Assembly: GCA_020027365.1 (NCBI GenBank)
Contig: JAHRAJ010000054.1
Span: forward strand, 1-9,894
DNA from: Cenarchaeum sp.
Lineage (GTDB): Archaea > Thermoproteota > Nitrososphaeria > Nitrososphaerales > Nitrosopumilaceae
Length of the DNA stretch: 9,894 bases
Direction: 5' to 3'
Of this stretch, positions 7,146 through 9,894 are shown one piece after another; the first letter of the stretch is position 1; every line of letters begins with the position of its first letter. The notes beneath the pieces were generated by a model. The model was not told where the DNA came from. It did no database searches and worked only from the letters and a program-made list of their open reading frames with translations. A program made the position numbers and the translations under genes.

Positions 7146-7387
7146 CGTGCTGGTCTGGATCGCCCTTTGCCTCCCTTTTTGGCGGATCTTTCAGCCTCGA
7201 TTTCAGCCTGCTTCCCACAAAGGCTCTTTTCAACTTCCTAATGTTTTTGTTTGCATTTCCCGGCTTTTGCCGCTACTACCACCGCTGCGGCCGCCCCCTT
7301 TGGGGCCTGCCTTTTTTGATCCCTTTTTTACGGCTGCCGACCTGCGGCCCGCACTACTCCCATCTGACCTGCGTTGCTGGTGCACAT
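7146..7387. other. Gap between the divergent IS110 and IS66 remnants
   Basis: No gene is recognised. It lies directly upstream of the IS110 transposase start, where members of the IS110 group carry their non-coding left end. On the minus strand one frame is Lys/Gly-rich (AEIEAERSAKKGGKG) but is interrupted by stops further upstream. Confidence 0.4.
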
Positions 7388-7658
7388 ATGGTTAGGTTCC
7401 ATGGACGACTACACGCTGCGTTCGATCGCGACAAGCTGAGAAACGCCGCGGCCGACGTTCAAATTCGTGGTGAATCACCGCATCCCCCCGAACAACAACA
7501 ACGCTACGGAGCGGGCGCTGCGCGAACTTGTCATACACCGCAAGATCAGGCGGGCTGCGCTCAGTCCAGCAGAGTGGTTTGGCAGCGTGTTTACATGCAG
7601 CATGACGTGGAAGAACCGCGGCCTTGATCTGGCGTCCAAGCTGGTACAGTACGCCTAA
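7388..7658 (+). pseudogene. IS66-family transposase, C-terminal fragment
   Basis: The frame from 7461 to the TAA at 7656-7658 gives FKFVVNHRIPPNNNNATERA followed by LRELVIHRKIRRAAL and, near the end, FTCSMTWKNRGLDLASKL. This is the classic end of IS66 transposases: P-x-N-N-x-A-E-R-A-L-R with its catalytic Glu, then the R-K motif and the S-x-x-x-T-x-x-x-x-G-L/N tail. Upstream, DKLRNAAADV (about 7427-7456) fits the preceding helix but is in another frame, so there is a frameshift near 7457. The N-terminal zinc-finger and central domains are absent, because the upstream DNA belongs to the IS110 remnant and its flank. The fragment is therefore a truncated, dead copy. Confidence 0.85.
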
Positions 7659-7886
7659 AAACACCTTGACAGATACCAAAGTTTTAACAAATTACAAAAC
7701 AACGATGTGGATGATGACACTTGGATTCCCCTGCATGGCAGATATGGACATGATTGACGGCATCTGAGCGGACTCGGCCATTTTTCACGTTTTGCACGGT
7801 GATGGCGCTCGGGTGTCAAAAACACACCAACCTGCCGGTTATCTACAAGACAGGTTCGGCCATGGCATCAAGCTGTGGAGGCGGAC
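7659..7886. other. Short intergenic stretch between IS66 remnant and TOPRIM gene
   Basis: No gene is recognised. It contains a small hairpin, GGTGT/ACACC with loop CAAAAAC (7812-7828), and an AACCTG/CAGGTT inverted repeat (around 7829-7856). These lie roughly 30-75 nt beyond the stop codon of the TOPRIM gene on the minus strand and could act in transcript ending, but no U-rich tail is clear. Confidence 0.3.
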
Positions 7887-8357
7887 TCACATCAGTGCTG
7901 TCCTGAACTCTTGAAAGCTTGCGCACCGATCCAAATTGGAACAGTCTATCTCGGATGCAAAGCGGGGAAGAAATTTTTTCTGGTATTTTAGTCGATGTTT
8001 TAAAACCAAGGACGGCTTTTCGCCGCCAAGATTAATGTTCATCGAATAGCATATCCAGTCTTCGATTTCATGCGTGAATATGATGATTCTTGTCAAATCG
8101 GCATGGCAACTGTCTGTGAATTGTTCCACATATGCCCGTTGTGCATTAATTTCCCTGCCGTCGGCATCCGCCATTATCAGTATGCGATCAAAACGTCCCG
8201 CATTTATTTTAATCACCCGCGAGATTTTTTTGCTCAATGATACGTGTGTTGCACAAACTGTTACGTTTTCAAACATCCCCTCATCCTGCTTCTTTTTGAC
8301 CATCTTTTTGATGAATGGGGGACCAAAAGAATCCTCCATTATGATTAACGTTTTCAT
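7887..8357 (-). CDS. Small TOPRIM-like protein, partner of the upstream ATPase
   Basis: This is an intact 156-residue protein. It has the layout of a minimal TOPRIM domain: an N-terminal strand ending in a conserved Glu (TLIIMED, E8), a central strand with an Asp-x-Asp motif (ILIMADADGRE, D64 and D66), and a downstream strand with HEIEDWI (96-102), like the E-I-E-x-W motif of TOPRIM proteins paired with AAA ATPases (DUF4276, DUF3226 and DUF4435 types). In that fold the acidic residues bind Mg for nucleic-acid cleavage or nicking; activity here is inferred. It is much shorter than PARIS AriB or OLD nucleases and lacks an obvious extra DNA-binding domain. The ATG overlaps the ATPase stop as ATGA, indicating one transcript and translational coupling. 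The gene is AT-richer than its surroundings. The exact Pfam family is not decided from sequence alone. Confidence 0.75.
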   Translation of the reverse strand: MKTLIIMEDSFGPPFIKKMVKKKQDEGMFENVTVCATHVSLSKKISRVIKINAGRFDRILIMADADGREINAQRAYVEQFTDSCHADLTRIIIFTHEIEDWICYSMNINLGGEKPSLVLKHRLKYQKKFLPRFASEIDCSNLDRCASFQEFRTALM

Positions 8358-9676
8358 AGTTCACCATATATCCAAGATTCGCTCGGTGTAACGCCCATCT
8401 CGTTTAACTTTAATCGCACATCGTTCGGATTTTGGATTCTGTGCGAGCGTGTCTGACCATCGGCCCTCTCCAATAGTATCAAATCCTCCAAATCAACCGA
8501 GTCGATGGCCAGAGGGGAGTGTGTAGTTATGATTACGGTTGGTTTGGCCGTCTTCAATACGGAGATCAAGTAATTGATGAGTTTGGAGTGTAGCGAGGTA
8601 TCAATTTCGTCGATTAGTATCATCCGGGGATTAAGTTCGATGGCCGCCAGTATGGCCAATGCCTTGTATAATCCATCTGGAATTGACGGTGGAAGAAGAC
8701 TGAGACCTCCGTCCAGAACAGTCATCATCACCCTGCCGTCATCAGCAGTGTCAAATGTGATCTGCCATCCGGGAAACAACTCGTCCAACGCAAGAATAAT
8801 GCCATCAGGAAGACGTCCTCCGTTGGACATGTACCATGAGAACAAAAGGTTTATCAGTCCACTGCCATCCTCGGCCAACTTCTTGCCATTCATCAGAGAA
8901 ACAGGCTGGCGTAGCGCATTAAAGTTGATGTGTCTTAGGAAGACCGTATGGCCGGTCCAAGACAGCAGATTGCCCACTGTATAATACAAAGGGTGGGGTT
9001 CATCGTCCTGGTCAAAAAGGTTGGGAGATATTACCGCCGGGGGGAATTGTTCCTTTGGGTGTTCAAAACCATCATGAGGTATGCACATGCATATGGAAGA
9101 TTTGTCTGATTTGTCACGTTGGAGCGGGACTGAAAACCACTGGGACATGAGTTGGATTATGGATCGATCAGGTGTGATTTGGCGTTCAAATTCGGCCGAT
9201 GGCCGGGTAATAAATTTGGAAAATTTTTCTGTCTCCAGGGGTTTGATCTCCTCGTGATTTGCTGTGGCAAATTTTTCATCAATCACAAGTGTAAACTTTA
9301 CGGGATCGCGTTTTATGTAAGCCATGTTTTCCATATGACATTTTTCTGAGAGGAATGAAAACTTGTTTCCAGTCCCAGAGATTGCACATGTATAGTTTAT
9401 GGCAATGCCACATACAGAATATCGTAACGAAAAGTTGATTGGAAGCTCTTCGTTTTTAGACCACACAATGTTGTTAAATCCCCACCAAGGTGAAAATGGA
9501 TACGACGGGCTTGCTGGGGGATCAATGCACAACTGAATGAATTTAAACGCCTCCAAGACGTTAGTCTTGCCAGATCCGTTTGGGCCAATCAGGACGTTGA
9601 ACTGCCCCAGTTCAATTTCAAACTCTTTGAGACTCTTAAAGTTCTCGATTCGAATCCTCTCCAGCCTTGCATCCAT
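8354..9676 (-). CDS. AAA/ABC-type ATPase (AAA_15/AAA_21, OLD/AriA-like)
   Basis: This is an intact 440-residue ATPase of the SMC/Rad50-related group seen in OLD, AriA and related defence proteins. It opens with RIRIENFKSLKEF (7-19), the typical first strands. Walker A is GPNGSGKTN (31-39). A middle region of roughly 280 residues has no long coiled coil. A signature-like helix IPDGLYKALAIL (about 332-343) precedes Walker B LILIDEID-type sequence with catalytic acidic residues at about 356-357, and the H-loop is TTHSP (about 384-388). The end GVTPSESWIYGEL matches the usual C-terminus of AAA_21 proteins. I chose ATG at 9676 rather than the TTG at 9700, because the domain begins just behind it and a TATA-like box lies 27-28 nt upstream, giving a leaderless start. 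It overlaps the TOPRIM gene by 4 nt. The two probably form an ATPase-nuclease complex; defence against phages or plasmids is inferred from this architecture. Confidence 0.88.
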   Translation of the reverse strand: MDARLERIRIENFKSLKEFEIELGQFNVLIGPNGSGKTNVLEAFKFIQLCIDPPASPSYPFSPWWGFNNIVWSKNEELPINFSLRYSVCGIAINYTCAISGTGNKFSFLSEKCHMENMAYIKRDPVKFTLVIDEKFATANHEEIKPLETEKFSKFITRPSAEFERQITPDRSIIQLMSQWFSVPLQRDKSDKSSICMCIPHDGFEHPKEQFPPAVISPNLFDQDDEPHPLYYTVGNLLSWTGHTVFLRHINFNALRQPVSLMNGKKLAEDGSGLINLLFSWYMSNGGRLPDGIILALDELFPGWQITFDTADDGRVMMTVLDGGLSLLPPSIPDGLYKALAILAAIELNPRMILIDEIDTSLHSKLINYLISVLKTAKPTVIITTHSPLAIDSVDLEDLILLERADGQTRSHRIQNPNDVRLKLNEMGVTPSESWIYGEL

Positions 9677-9699
9677 GATAAAAGCAGGCTGAAAAAACA

Positions 9700-9707
9700 A
9701 TATTAAC
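9700..9707 (-). promoter_or_regulatory. TATA box of the ATPase-TOPRIM operon
   Basis: The minus strand reads GTTAATAT, centred about 27-28 nt upstream of the ATG at 9676. That spacing puts the transcription start on the start codon, consistent with a leaderless mRNA. No Shine-Dalgarno sequence precedes the ATG. Confidence 0.6.
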
Positions 9708-9894
9708 TAATCGGTGCCCGTTAAGTAGTCACATGTGCGACAAGCAAGGCGGTCACGTGATGGGTCTATAGCCACGCACCTAAGTTCTGCGGATAGCCGA
9801 TCGATCGGCGTGTTTTAATGCCATCCGTGTCATCGCCGTGCAAAAACGCGGAAAATTGCTGGGATGCGATCAGATGTGGAGGGTGACGGTGCCG
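9708..9894. other. Right-edge intergenic sequence
   Basis: No gene is recognised. On the minus strand one short frame entering from the right reads GTVTLHI and stops at 9872-9870, and another runs about 42 codons to a stop near 9768. Either could be the end of a gene lying mostly outside the window, and the sequence does not decide between them. A perfect palindrome lies at 9796-9809. Confidence 0.35.
9796..9809. repeat. 14-bp perfect palindrome upstream of the ATPase operon
   Basis: GCCGATCGATCGGC is fully self-complementary with no spacer. It lies about 90 bp upstream of the ATPase TATA box, followed on the plus strand by gtgttttaatg. It could be a dimeric protein-binding site, part of a terminator for a plus-strand transcript from elsewhere, or chance. 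Confidence 0.6.

Noticed and set aside
9677..9700. Upstream TTG start for the ATPase
   Set aside because: It would lie inside the TATA-to-start spacing and adds residues not typical of the family; ATG at 9676 fits better.
9874..9894. Possible plus-strand gene start ATG at 9874
   Set aside because: Only seven codons are visible and no TATA-like box lies at a suitable distance.

Overview
The window looks like accessory DNA from a GC-rich archaeon. Three genes start a short distance below archaeal TATA-like boxes, and two of them have spacing typical of leaderless mRNAs. Together with a secreted LVIVD-repeat protein and high overall GC, this points to a sponge-type thaumarchaeote such as Cenarchaeum. 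That assignment is inference from general knowledge; no rRNA or other marker gene is present.

Only four genes look intact, all on the minus strand: the start of a secreted LVIVD-repeat protein (1-882, running off the left edge), a small winged-helix protein (2853-3200), and an overlapping pair at the right end, a small TOPRIM-like protein (7887-8357) and an AAA/ABC-type ATPase (8354-9676). The winged-helix gene and the ATPase/TOPRIM pair are visibly AT-richer than the DNA around them.

Between these genes lies a graveyard. Reading across frames I can rebuild broken transposases of four families: IS630 (about 1925-2833, +), IS5/DDE_4-like (about 3380-3742, +), IS110 (about 7145-6155, -) and the C-terminal end of IS66 (about 7388-7658, +). 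All have several frameshifts or are truncated. Two further stretches (about 1245-1760 and 3991-4290) are decayed coding sequence of LVIVD repeats on the minus strand, and they share a DNA repeat of about 80 bp plus an identical 16-mer. The rest is GC-rich, low-complexity sequence where long reading frames are artefacts of base composition. It holds several hairpins and one cluster of hairpins (about 5625-5752) that could be a structured RNA or a transposon end.

The most promising functional unit is the ATPase-TOPRIM pair. The genes overlap by ATGA, the ATPase has an apparent leaderless promoter, and the pair sits beside a pile of dead mobile elements. This layout resembles two-gene OLD/PARIS-type anti-phage systems, but with an unusually small TOPRIM partner. 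A defence role is inferred, not shown.
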